Origin: Paenibacillus sp. W2I17
GTDB lineage: Bacteria > Bacillota > Bacilli > Paenibacillales > Paenibacillaceae
Length of the DNA stretch: 64,000 nucleotides
Direction: 5' to 3'
Assembly: GCF_030815985.1 (NCBI RefSeq)
Contig: NZ_JAUSXM010000001.1
Span: 5,642,001-5,706,000, forward strand
Shown here: positions 55,604 to 63,115 of the stretch, in pieces
Layout: each line of letters opens with the position of its first letter
Position numbering within the stretch: position 1 is the first letter of the stretch
Made by a program: the position numbers and the translations under genes
Notes under the pieces: generated by a model
Told to the model about the DNA's origin: nothing
Databases searched by the model: none
The model's input: the letters and a program-made list of their open reading frames with translations, nothing else

Positions 55604-57229
55604 ATGATCAGTACAAGCGGCATCACGCTCCGCTACGGAAAACGTGCACTTTTTGAAGATGTAAATATCAAATTCACACCAGGAAACTGTTACGGCCTCA
55701 TCGGCGCCAATGGAGCCGGTAAATCAACATTCTTGAAAATTTTGTCCGGTGAAATTGAATCAAACTCGGGAGAGGTGCACATCACCCCGGGCGAACGTAT
55801 GGCCGTTTTGAAGCAAAACCACTTTGAATATGATGAGTATCCGGTTCTTGAAACGGTAATTATGGGTCATAGTCGTCTCTATGCCATTATGAAAGAAAAA
55901 GATACGCTGTATGCCAAAGCGGACTTCACTGAAGAAGACGGCCTGCGTGCAGGGGAACTTGAAGGTGAATTTGCCGAGTTGAATGGCTGGGATGCTGAGC
56001 CGGATGCAGCGGCACTCCTGATCGGTCTGGGTATTGACCGTGACATGCACGATAAGAAAATGAATGAACTAAGTGGTAACGAAAAAGTTCGTGTCCTGCT
56101 TGCACAAGCATTGTTTGGTCGTCCAAACAACCTGTTGCTCGATGAGCCTACCAACCACTTGGATCTCGAATCCATTCAATGGCTTGAGAACTTCTTGATG
56201 GACTATGAAGGTACTGTTATTGTGGTATCCCATGACCGTCACTTCCTGAACAAAGTATGTACGCACATTGCGGATATCGACTTTGGTAAAATCCAGTTGT
56301 ACGTAGGTAACTATGACTTCTGGTATGAATCCAGCCAATTGGCACTTGCGTTGCAACGTGATGCCAACAAGAAAAAAGAAGAGAAGATTAAAGAGCTTCA
56401 AGCCTTTATTCAACGTTTCTCTGCGAACGCCTCGAAATCGAAACAGGCAACTTCCCGGAAGAAACAACTCGACAAAATCACGCTGGATGACCTTCGTCCA
56501 TCGAACCGTAAATATCCGTTTATCAACTTCAAACCTGAGCGTGAAGCCGGTAAACAATTGTTGACCGTAGATCGTATCAGCAAATCTATTGATGGTGTAA
56601 ACATGCTGAATGATATCAGCTTTGTCGTGAACAAAGGGGATAAAATTGCATTTGTTGGCCCGAACGGAAATGCCAAGTCACTCTTGTTTGATATTCTTAT
56701 GGGTGAAACGGAATTGGATAGCGGCGAATATACTTGGGGTGTAACTACAACTCAAGCTTATTTCCCGAAAGACAACTCCAAATATTTTGACGGTGTAGAC
56801 ATGACTCTTGTGGATTGGCTCCGTCAATATTCCAAAGATCAGGATGAAACGTATCTGCGTGGATTCTTGGGACGTATGCTCTTCTCAGGTGAGGAATCCT
56901 TGAAAAAGGCAAGTGTACTCTCCGGGGGCGAGAAAGTTCGCTGTATGCTGGCGAAAATGATGCAGACTGGTGCTAACGCATTGATTCTGGATGAGCCTAC
57001 GAACCACTTGGATCTCGAATCCATTACAGCGCTGAACAATGGTATGATTGATTTTGACGGCACCATGCTGTTCACTTCCCATGACCATCAATTCATTCAA
57101 ACCATTGCTAACCGGATTATCGAAATTACGCCGAATGGCATCATCGATCGCCAAATGAGCTATGACGAATATCTGGAAAGTGATGAAATCAAAGAACTGC
57201 GCAATAAAATGTATCCGGTAGAAGCTTAA
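55604..57229 (+). CDS. ABC-F family ATPase (YkpA/YbiT-like)
   Basis: 541 residues from ATG at 55604; an ATG at 55592 overlaps AAAGG. Two ABC domains are joined by a charged linker (KKKEEKIKELQAFIQRFSAN). The first has GANGAGKST, LSGNEKVRVLLAQAL and LLLDEPTNHLDLES. The second has GPNGNAKSL, LSGGEKVRCMLAKMM and LILDEPTNHLDLES. The second Walker A has Ala where the usual Gly stands. No membrane segment, so it acts on the ribosome, as other ABC-F proteins do, rather than in transport. Translation-factor role is from family knowledge. Confidence 0.92.
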   Translation: MISTSGITLRYGKRALFEDVNIKFTPGNCYGLIGANGAGKSTFLKILSGEIESNSGEVHITPGERMAVLKQNHFEYDEYPVLETVIMGHSRLYAIMKEKDTLYAKADFTEEDGLRAGELEGEFAELNGWDAEPDAAALLIGLGIDRDMHDKKMNELSGNEKVRVLLAQALFGRPNNLLLDEPTNHLDLESIQWLENFLMDYEGTVIVVSHDRHFLNKVCTHIADIDFGKIQLYVGNYDFWYESSQLALALQRDANKKKEEKIKELQAFIQRFSANASKSKQATSRKKQLDKITLDDLRPSNRKYPFINFKPEREAGKQLLTVDRISKSIDGVNMLNDISFVVNKGDKIAFVGPNGNAKSLLFDILMGETELDSGEYTWGVTTTQAYFPKDNSKYFDGVDMTLVDWLRQYSKDQDETYLRGFLGRMLFSGEESLKKASVLSGGEKVRCMLAKMMQTGANALILDEPTNHLDLESITALNNGMIDFDGTMLFTSHDHQFIQTIANRIIEITPNGIIDRQMSYDEYLESDEIKELRNKMYPVEA

Positions 57230-57267
57230 ACTAAGCATCATCTACGGCACATTATTATAGGAACACC

Positions 57268-57310
57268 AAAGAACCGCAAGCCTCTGTGAAGAGATCTTGC
57301 GGTTCTTTTT
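57268..57310. terminator. Bidirectional terminator after ABC-F gene
   Basis: AAAGAACCGCAAG (57268-57280) pairs perfectly with CTTGCGGTTCTTT (57296-57308), T-rich tail. It also faces the end of the small minus-strand gene. Confidence 0.9.
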
Positions 57311-57343
57311 GTAATTCAATGGGTTTCTCTGCGGCTTTAAGAC

Positions 57344-57532
57344 CTAAGATCCACCAGTACGGCGACGTTGATTGTTAGGCTTTTTGTTGTTTTGACTCTT
57401 CATCGCTTTAGGTCCGCCTTCAAAGTAGGCGCTGGATTGATTACCGGAATTTGCTTGTTCTTTCTTCTGCGCCAGCTTTTGGCGTATAGCATCCTGCAAA
57501 CTGACCTTTTTCGGTTCGTTATTTTCGCTCAT
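57344..57532 (-). CDS. Small basic hydrophilic protein, unknown
   Basis: 62 residues, ATG 8 bases after GGAGGG. It starts SENNEPKKVSLQDAIRQKLA, suggesting a short amphipathic helix, and ends in a K/N/Q/R-rich disordered tail with NNQRRRTGGS. Nucleic-acid binding is possible by composition only. Convergent with the ABC-F gene. Similar short proteins occur in Bacillales from memory, but no function is assigned. Confidence 0.75.
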   Translation of the reverse strand: MSENNEPKKVSLQDAIRQKLAQKKEQANSGNQSSAYFEGGPKAMKSQNNKKPNNQRRRTGGS

Positions 57533-57822
57533 CGTTATTTCCCTCCCGGTCTTACAGTGAGCCGTCCAGATTGGACGGGATGTACCTATTTTATACGTTT
57601 TACAAAAGCCCTACAAGGGCAACCTGATAAAATGCTCAAAACCTTTGGTTTTACCCAGGCCAACATTTTTTCTCATTAACTACAGCCCTGCCGTCTGGCA
57701 ACTTTGTTTCGGCTTGCCTACAGCAATGCAGCCTGGCAACACTGTTTCTGTAGACCCACACGCTCCGCATTTGTTAACATGGAAAAACCGTAATACGAAA
57801 CGTTAAAGGAGTGTCGCCCGGT

Positions 57823-58716
57823 TTGAACGCTTATGAAGAAATTCGAAAAGGGGAGCGAGGGGCTTGGGTTAGTATCGTAGCCTATCTCGTTTTGTCCGCC
57901 TTTAAGCTGATCTGTGGATATTTATTTGCTTCCAGCGCCTTGCTGGCCGATGGTTTTAATAACCTTACGGATATTGTGGCATCCGTTGCTGTATTGATCG
58001 GGCTTCGAATCTCCCAGAAACCACCTGATTCGGATCATGCCTATGGTCATTTTAGAGCGGAGACTGTTGCTGCCTTGGTGGCTTCATTTATTATGGCTAT
58101 GGTTGGGCTGCAAGTATTGGTTGAAGCCGTTCGCTCCTGGTATGAAGGAGCCTTTGTTGCTCCAAATCTGTGGGCGGCAGCGGTGGCTGTAGTCTGTGCT
58201 GTGGTGATGTTAGGTGTATATCGTTACAATCACCGTCTGGCTAAACAAATTAATAGTCAGGCTCTGATGGCTGCGGCGAAAGATAATCGTTCGGATGCCT
58301 GGGTCAGCATAGGCGCTGCAGTTGGAATTATAGGTGCGCAGTTCGGACTTCCATGGTTGGATAAAGTAGCTGCCATTGCTGTAGGTCTGTTGATCTGCAA
58401 AACGGCTTGGGAGATTTTTCGGGATTCTACACATCGTCTTACCGATGGATTTGACCAGAAGGAACTGACGGATCTCAGATCCTCAGTAGCACGCGTTCCC
58501 GGTGTTGAGATGATCAAGGATGTAAAGGCACGTGTGCATGGCAGTCATGTACTTGTGGATGTAGTCATTGAAGTGGACGGAGGCCTAAGCTTGATTGAAG
58601 GCCATCAGATCTGTGACCGTGTTGAAGAGCGGTTGAAGCGATCGCATAACATCATGCATGTACATGTACATGTGGAACCAAAGACGGAAACGGAAGAAGT
58701 CACAAGGAACCCTTGA
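57823..58716 (+). CDS. Cation diffusion facilitator transporter
   Basis: 297 residues from TTG at 57823; GTG at 57811 overlaps AAAGGAG. Six hydrophobic helices. LLADGFNNLTDIVASVAVLIG (helix II) and DHAYGHFRAETVAALVASF (helix III), then DNRSDAWVSIGAA (helix V), provide the Asp and His metal ligands. The cytoplasmic C-terminal domain ends in IMHVHVHVEPK, a His-rich beta strand. It exports Zn, Fe or Mn in exchange for protons. It stands alone, with a strong terminator after it. Confidence 0.93.
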   Translation: MNAYEEIRKGERGAWVSIVAYLVLSAFKLICGYLFASSALLADGFNNLTDIVASVAVLIGLRISQKPPDSDHAYGHFRAETVAALVASFIMAMVGLQVLVEAVRSWYEGAFVAPNLWAAAVAVVCAVVMLGVYRYNHRLAKQINSQALMAAAKDNRSDAWVSIGAAVGIIGAQFGLPWLDKVAAIAVGLLICKTAWEIFRDSTHRLTDGFDQKELTDLRSSVARVPGVEMIKDVKARVHGSHVLVDVVIEVDGGLSLIEGHQICDRVEERLKRSHNIMHVHVHVEPKTETEEVTRNP

Positions 58717-58743
58717 ACAGGGAGTGAACATCTTGGAAAATCA

Positions 58744-58780
58744 AAAGAGGACAGCCGCGATTGTGCGTGCTGTCCTCTTT
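58744..58780. terminator. Bidirectional terminator after CDF gene
   Basis: AAAGAGGACAGC / GCTGTCCTCTTT with a 13-base loop, flanked by A- and T-rich ends, shared by the convergent SH3-like gene. Confidence 0.88.
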
Positions 58781-58807
58781 ACTTATCATTAGAACGATTA
58801 TACGATG

Positions 58808-59290
58808 TTACTTAATGGCAACGTGAACCCAAGCTTTGCCTTTCCAAGTGTATACTTGTACCCACTCGCCGCCATCGAATCCATCAACAACTTCACCTGT
58901 TGTATCGATGATCTGGGAACCCAGTGCACCGATTGGTTTACCGTTAGGTGCATCATAGAACCAAGTGCGCTCCAGAAGGTTCAGCAACATCGTTGGTGCC
59001 AGTACTACATCGCCTGGTTTTACAACTGGTTCGTCAAATAACTTATCTGTTGTAGGAGAAGGGTTATTACCATTAGTGCTGTAGGTAGCACCGGTTACTG
59101 TCTCAGTAGTACCTTCTACTGTTTCTACAGCAGGTTTGTTCACTTCAACAGCCGGAGTTGTTGTCGTTGTTGTAGCTTCTGTTCCTTTTTCCGGAGTCAC
59201 CGTTCCAGTAACCGCTTCCTCAGCACCCGCAGCGGCAGCCATCGAACCCATCAACGTTAAAGCAGCAGCAAAACTTACGATTTTTTTCAT
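58808..59290 (-). CDS. Secreted SH3-like domain protein
   Basis: 160 residues. A signal peptide (residues 1-23, KKIVSFAAALTLMGSMAAAAGA) is followed by a Thr/Val/Glu-rich linker with a run of six Thr. Residues 95-160 look like a bacterial SH3 domain: LLERTWFYDAPNGKPIGALG, GEWVQVYTWKGKAWVHVAI. Such domains bind cell-wall peptides. GAGGAGG lies 10 bases before ATG. It is probably wall-associated; function unknown. Confidence 0.8.
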   Translation of the reverse strand: MKKIVSFAAALTLMGSMAAAAGAEEAVTGTVTPEKGTEATTTTTTPAVEVNKPAVETVEGTTETVTGATYSTNGNNPSPTTDKLFDEPVVKPGDVVLAPTMLLNLLERTWFYDAPNGKPIGALGSQIIDTTGEVVDGFDGGEWVQVYTWKGKAWVHVAIK

Positions 59291-59661
59291 TTTGTTTTTC
59301 CTCCTCGGTAGGTATGTAAAATGTTGTCCTGATTACAAGTAACCAAGCAAGCACCCTTATGAATCACAAATTATAACAATATTTTCTTGAATCCTCCAGT
59401 GTCAACAGGCTCATATGTGGGTATATAGCAAAGCCTGTAAATATCATACTTCAGTGGGATAAAACCGGGTTGGCTATCTCAAAAAGGTCCTGTTTTTTGG
59501 GATTCATACGAGAGCGGATTGGAATAAAGCAGAAGGGAGTGCAATACATAATATAGAAAAGTTGACCTATGCCTGAACGCACAAAAGCCAATCGGCTTAG
59601 TAGCACGATCGGCTTTTGTATGTATTCGTTAGTAAACATTCAGTCATATCAGAGCCTGAGG
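59291..59661. other. Intergenic region with a minus-strand terminator
   Basis: 371 bases. ACAAAAGCCAATCG (59581-59594) pairs with CGATCGGCTTTTGT (59606-59619), one mismatch, which should end the DUF1328 transcript. The remainder is the promoter area of the SH3-like gene. A 62-residue frame covering the hairpin lacks a ribosome site and was not accepted. Confidence 0.7.
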
Positions 59662-59826
59662 TTATCGCATTCGGCTGCGTCCCGTAATCAGGGAGATTAC
59701 GAACAGTACAACAAAGATGAAGAAGAGTACTTTCGCGATTGAAGCAGCTGCTTCAACAATACCGAAGAATCCAAAAATACCTGCTACCAGTGCAATAATT
59801 AGAAATAATACAGACCATTTCAACAT
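59662..59826 (-). CDS. DUF1328 small membrane protein (YtjA-like)
   Basis: 54 residues: MLKWSVLFLIIALVAGIFGF, FGIVEAAASIAKVLFFIFVV and a GRSRMR end give the two-helix pattern of DUF1328 proteins. AAAGGATG lies 7 bases before ATG at 59826. A SigB-like promoter (GTTTCA N14 GGTTAA) sits about 75 bases upstream. Members are linked to stress in enterobacteria (YtjA), but the activity is unknown. Confidence 0.88.
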   Translation of the reverse strand: MLKWSVLFLIIALVAGIFGFFGIVEAAASIAKVLFFIFVVLFVISLITGRSRMR

Positions 59827-59897
59827 AAGTATTCATCCTTTCGTTACTTGATTGTGCAGTGAGTTGTGTTCACCTCACCGCCTTGTGTAGTCTAACT

Positions 59898-59923
59898 TTA
59901 ACCGAGTGCTAACCGCTTGAAAC
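59898..59923 (-). promoter_or_regulatory. SigB-like promoter of the DUF1328 gene
   Basis: Minus strand GTTTCA (59923-59918), 14-base spacer, GGTTAA (59903-59898). Compared with GTTTAA / GGGTAT it matches 5 and 4 of 6. Confidence 0.55.
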
Positions 59924-59972
59924 ATTGGTTTTTTTTCCAAGCGAGGGCATATATGAAGGGATATATATTATT

Positions 59973-59998
59973 GTTTCGTCCGGGAAATCGCCGGGTAA
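59973..59998 (+). promoter_or_regulatory. SigB-like promoter of the DUF948 gene
   Basis: GTTTCG, 14-base spacer, GGGTAA; matches GTTTAA / GGGTAT at 4 and 5 of 6 positions, 48 bases before the start codon. Confidence 0.6.
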
Positions 59999-60045
59999 CT
60001 ATAGCAATAACAAACTGATGCACATATGGAAAGAGAGGTTCTTCT

Positions 60046-60555
60046 ATGATCTATCAAATTAGCGTGGCCCTGATTGCAGTGGCATTTGCAGTACTGGTAT
60101 TCTTTTTAATTCGTACCTTGAAATCCGCTCAGGGTTCTTTGGACAATGTCTCACAGACATTGCAGGAGGTACAGAAAACCATTGATGAACTTAGTTATGA
60201 AGTGAAGCAGACGGTAAGACATGCCAATGATATTACGGTGGATGTACAGCACAAAATGAAAAAAATTGATCCTGTGATGGAATCTGTTGAGAATCTGGGT
60301 GAAGTGTTGAATGAAGTGACGGCAGCAGCCAAACAAGTCTCCACAACGCTGATGGCGAAATTTCAGACCAAACGTAACAACGCTGAACAGACCAAGCATG
60401 CTGAATCAGTTCATGTAACTGCACCGCCTGCTACATCAACGGATCGTACCCTGCAATCCTATGAAGCTACATATAATGGTGAAGCTAAGGGCGGGAAAAA
60501 CTGGATGAAGTATATTGATCTTGCAGCGAATGTATGGCAACGGATGCGCAAGTAA
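60046..60555 (+). CDS. DUF948 protein (YtxG-like general stress protein)
   Basis: 169 residues. N-terminal helix ISVALIAVAFAVLVFFLI anchors it; residues 25-110 are a heptad-rich coiled coil (TLKSAQGSLDNVSQTLQEV...). A charged, Ser/Thr-rich tail follows. This is the architecture of YtxG in B. subtilis, a SigB-controlled protein. GAGAGG precedes ATG. A SigB-like promoter is upstream. Function unknown, perhaps envelope stress. Confidence 0.87.
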   Translation: MIYQISVALIAVAFAVLVFFLIRTLKSAQGSLDNVSQTLQEVQKTIDELSYEVKQTVRHANDITVDVQHKMKKIDPVMESVENLGEVLNEVTAAAKQVSTTLMAKFQTKRNNAEQTKHAESVHVTAPPATSTDRTLQSYEATYNGEAKGGKNWMKYIDLAANVWQRMRK

Positions 60556-60623
60556 CATGACCGCTTTGTAACCCATGAAGAAGCCTTCAGAGCGGTGATG
60601 AACCTGATGAAAGGGTGAGAATC

Positions 60624-61157
60624 ATGATGAAACTACTGCTTGTGATGTTTAGCGTAATTTCTCCCTTTTCCGTTCAACCGGCAGCGGTACCCGCTGCTCA
60701 CGATATGCAATGGACGGCAATGGAAGAGAAGGCGCCAGAGGTAACTCTGGCTGTTGATCGAACCGAGACTTTCCAGCATTTTCGGACTCTGAATGGCATT
60801 TCTCTGGATGACACCATGGATGATCTGTTGGCCAAGAAGGGCCAGCCGGGGCATAAGCAGGAAGATCCTTATCTGGGGTGTCCTGAATATCACTTTCATG
60901 ATGTGAAGGTTGGCTTGTGTGAAGATACGGATGTCATTCAATATGTGCATATCGATGCATCTGAGAATCATATCATGTTAAACGGAAAGAGAATTGAGAC
61001 GAATATTGAAGCGATCCATCATGCTCTCGGGAAACCTTATTATGTGGCAGAGGACGGAGAAGTGTTTCTCCGTGGAGACCAGGCTCTGAAGGTATATATG
61101 AAGTCAGGATCTCAGCAGATTGAAGGCATTGATCTTTTTGATGATACAGTTTCCTAG
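60624..61157 (+). CDS. Exported protein of unknown function
   Basis: 177 residues from ATG 60624 (AAAGGG 8 bases upstream; a second ATG at 60627). Residues 1-25 form a signal peptide (KLLLVMFSVISPFSVQPAA). The mature part contains two similar segments with GISLDDTMDDLLAKKGQPG and IEAIHHALGKPYYV, resembling a SmpA/BamE or YjgB-like fold, and one PYLGCPEYHFHDVKVGLC stretch with two Cys that may pair. It follows the DUF948 gene by 68 bases and could be cotranscribed. Not recognised with certainty. Confidence 0.75.
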   Translation: MMKLLLVMFSVISPFSVQPAAVPAAHDMQWTAMEEKAPEVTLAVDRTETFQHFRTLNGISLDDTMDDLLAKKGQPGHKQEDPYLGCPEYHFHDVKVGLCEDTDVIQYVHIDASENHIMLNGKRIETNIEAIHHALGKPYYVAEDGEVFLRGDQALKVYMKSGSQQIEGIDLFDDTVS

Positions 61158-61176
61158 GATTGGTTATTACCGAATC

Positions 61177-61202
61177 GTTTCAACCCCATATAGTATGGTT
61201 AT
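61177..61202 (+). promoter_or_regulatory. SigB-like promoter of the YflT-like gene
   Basis: GTTTCA, 14-base spacer, GGTTAT; 5 of 6 in both elements, 49 bases before the start codon. Confidence 0.65.
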
Positions 61203-61251
61203 ATACTAAGTAGCTCGATACAGAAGATTAAATCAGAGGAGAGTGGAAACG

Positions 61252-61596
61252 ATGAATTCAACCAATGAGCAAGCTTATGCAAAAGTGGTAGAAAACGGAG
61301 TCCAGGCGGTAGAAGCGGTGAAAGAATTGCAGATTACCGGATACCTTGCTGATCAAATCTTTGTTCTCGCCCATGAGAAGGATCGTACAGATCGAATTGC
61401 CGATACAGCAGATGCCAAAGAAATTGGCATAAAGGAAGAAGGCGTATTTGATTCCTTGGCGAATCTGTTCCGCTCACGTGGTGATGAACTCCGGGCCAAA
61501 ATTGTTTCGATGGGCTTTACCGAAGCCGAAGCGGACTTCTACGAGAGTGAACTCGACAAAGGTAAAGTACTTGTTATTGCTAAAAAGAAAGATTAA
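61252..61596 (+). CDS. General stress protein (YflT / GSP17M-like)
   Basis: 114 residues from ATG at 61252, 8 bases after GAGGAGAG. It contains a flavin-binding-like alpha/beta module: AVEAVKELQITGYLADQIFV, DSLANLFRSRGDELRAKIVSM, and EADFYESELDKGKVLVIA, the heat-stress YflT domain. B. subtilis homologues depend on SigB, and a SigB-like promoter precedes this gene. Role in stress is inferred from the family; the molecular activity is unknown. Confidence 0.9.
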   Translation: MNSTNEQAYAKVVENGVQAVEAVKELQITGYLADQIFVLAHEKDRTDRIADTADAKEIGIKEEGVFDSLANLFRSRGDELRAKIVSMGFTEAEADFYESELDKGKVLVIAKKKD

Positions 61597-61670
61597 CCCG
61601 ATATACTTGCAAGTTGAAGTTTGCTGAACATGGACAAGCTTCTGAATCATTTATGTAAAATGCTTAATCA

Positions 61671-61720
61671 AAAACATAGATAAGGAATGGGGCTTTCCCC
61701 ATTCCTTATCTATGTTTTTG
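61671..61720. terminator. 23-bp perfect hairpin terminator
   Basis: Arms at 61671-61693 and 61698-61720 pair over 23 bases with a CTTT loop, starting AAAAACATAG and ending CTATGTTTTT. It is the longest perfect stem in the window and can end transcription both ways. The rest of 61597-61945 holds a TATAAT (61878-61883) with a weak -35 and no gene. Confidence 0.88.
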
Positions 61721-61945
61721 CAAGTTTGGAAGCGGGATCAGGACGCTGCAAAAACAGGGTAGGTTGCGGGGAGAATCTCCAGCGATGGTGCCATTTACTG
61801 ATAGAAGTTTTTTGTTTTTACGATTATAGTTATACTAGGAATTATTATGTCTACTGCCGTTTTGTATGCAAAATTTGTATAATCAACGTTCGTTTTAACC
61901 TAATAAGAATCGACAAACCCGGACGCCACAGATAAGGAGATATCA

Positions 61946-63115
61946 ATGAGAATACTTATTGTTGACGACAATCCGACGAATGTCATTATCATTCGAGAAA
62001 TTCTGAAAAAAGAAAACTATCGTGACATTGTTACGGCGAGTTCCGCCATGGAAATGTTTGAAGTGTTGGGAATTGGGGAGGAAAGCAACGAACTTCGTCC
62101 AAGACCGTCGGATATTGACCTGATTTTGCTAGATATGATGATGCCCGAGATGGACGGCATCGAAGCCTGCAGTATTGTGCAGAAATTTGAGAATCTGAAG
62201 GATATACCGATTATTATGGTGACTGCCATCGGAGACTCCAAGAAACTTGCCGAAGCATTGGATGCAGGTGCATCCGATTATGTGACCAAACCGATTAATA
62301 AAGTCGAACTGATGGCCAGAATTCGACTCGCACTTCGTTTGAAACAGGAGAAGGATTGGCATAAAGAGCGTGATCAACGTATTCAGGATGAGCTCAAGTT
62401 GGCAGCGATGGTCCAAAATGCTGTTTTAAGTCCGGCAATTAGGGACCCGCTGTTCCAAGTGCATGCCATCTATAAACCATCCTTTGAGCTTGCGGGTGAT
62501 CTGTATTCTTGGTACCCCCTTGGGGAAGGCCGTTACGGAGTACTGCTGCTCGACATGATGGGACACGGGATATCTTCATCCCTGTTTACCATGTTTATCG
62601 CTTCTGTGTTGAAAGATACGGTTACCACTTATGTGGATCCAGAGAAGGTCATTCAGGAGTTGAACCGTCGTTTTAACCAGCTCCATCTGGAGAAACAATT
62701 GGTGCAGTATTATTTCACGGCAATTTATCTGGTCGTTGATACACGTATGAAGCGCATTGATTATGTTAATGCAGGGCATCCACCTGCTTTATTTTTCCGA
62801 AACGACGGCAGTGTCACCACATTTGACAGTGTCTGCTGTCCTGTTGGTTTATTTGACAAAATGGATATTGAACCACAAACGATCCATTACGAGGGCGACG
62901 GGCATATTGCACTCTATACGGATGGATTATTGGAAGCTGTTCAGGGTGGGCAGGAACAACAACATGAATTCCTGATTGAAAAACTGACCGGGTCACATCA
63001 GTGGAATGAAGCTGCCATGCAGGCCATGTTTTTTGACGACGAAATTCCCCAGGAGCGGGATGATGATAAATGTCTGGTCTGGATTACTTTGGATAAAGGG
63101 GCGGGGGATGAATGA
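61946..63115 (+). CDS. Receiver-PP2C phosphatase (RsbU/RsbP-like)
   Basis: 389 residues. Receiver: IVDDN at the N-terminus, phospho-acceptor Asp63 in LILLDMMMPEMDG, SDYVTKPINKVEL with the conserved Lys. A coiled linker (LKQEKDWHKERDQRIQDELK) joins a PP2C-type Ser phosphatase: FELAGDLYSWYPLGEGRYGV, LLDMMGHGISSSLF, DYVNAGHPPALFF and ALYTDGLLEAV, with the Asp residues for two metals. Such proteins dephosphorylate an anti-anti-sigma factor, releasing SigB. AGGAGAT precedes ATG. The stop overlaps the next gene, a histidine kinase that may phosphorylate this receiver. Confidence 0.93.
   Translation: MRILIVDDNPTNVIIIREILKKENYRDIVTASSAMEMFEVLGIGEESNELRPRPSDIDLILLDMMMPEMDGIEACSIVQKFENLKDIPIIMVTAIGDSKKLAEALDAGASDYVTKPINKVELMARIRLALRLKQEKDWHKERDQRIQDELKLAAMVQNAVLSPAIRDPLFQVHAIYKPSFELAGDLYSWYPLGEGRYGVLLLDMMGHGISSSLFTMFIASVLKDTVTTYVDPEKVIQELNRRFNQLHLEKQLVQYYFTAIYLVVDTRMKRIDYVNAGHPPALFFRNDGSVTTFDSVCCPVGLFDKMDIEPQTIHYEGDGHIALYTDGLLEAVQGGQEQQHEFLIEKLTGSHQWNEAAMQAMFFDDEIPQERDDDKCLVWITLDKGAGDE

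Noticed and set aside
59451..59639. 62-codon minus-strand frame
   Set aside because: It spans a terminator hairpin, has no ribosome site and no recognisable composition.
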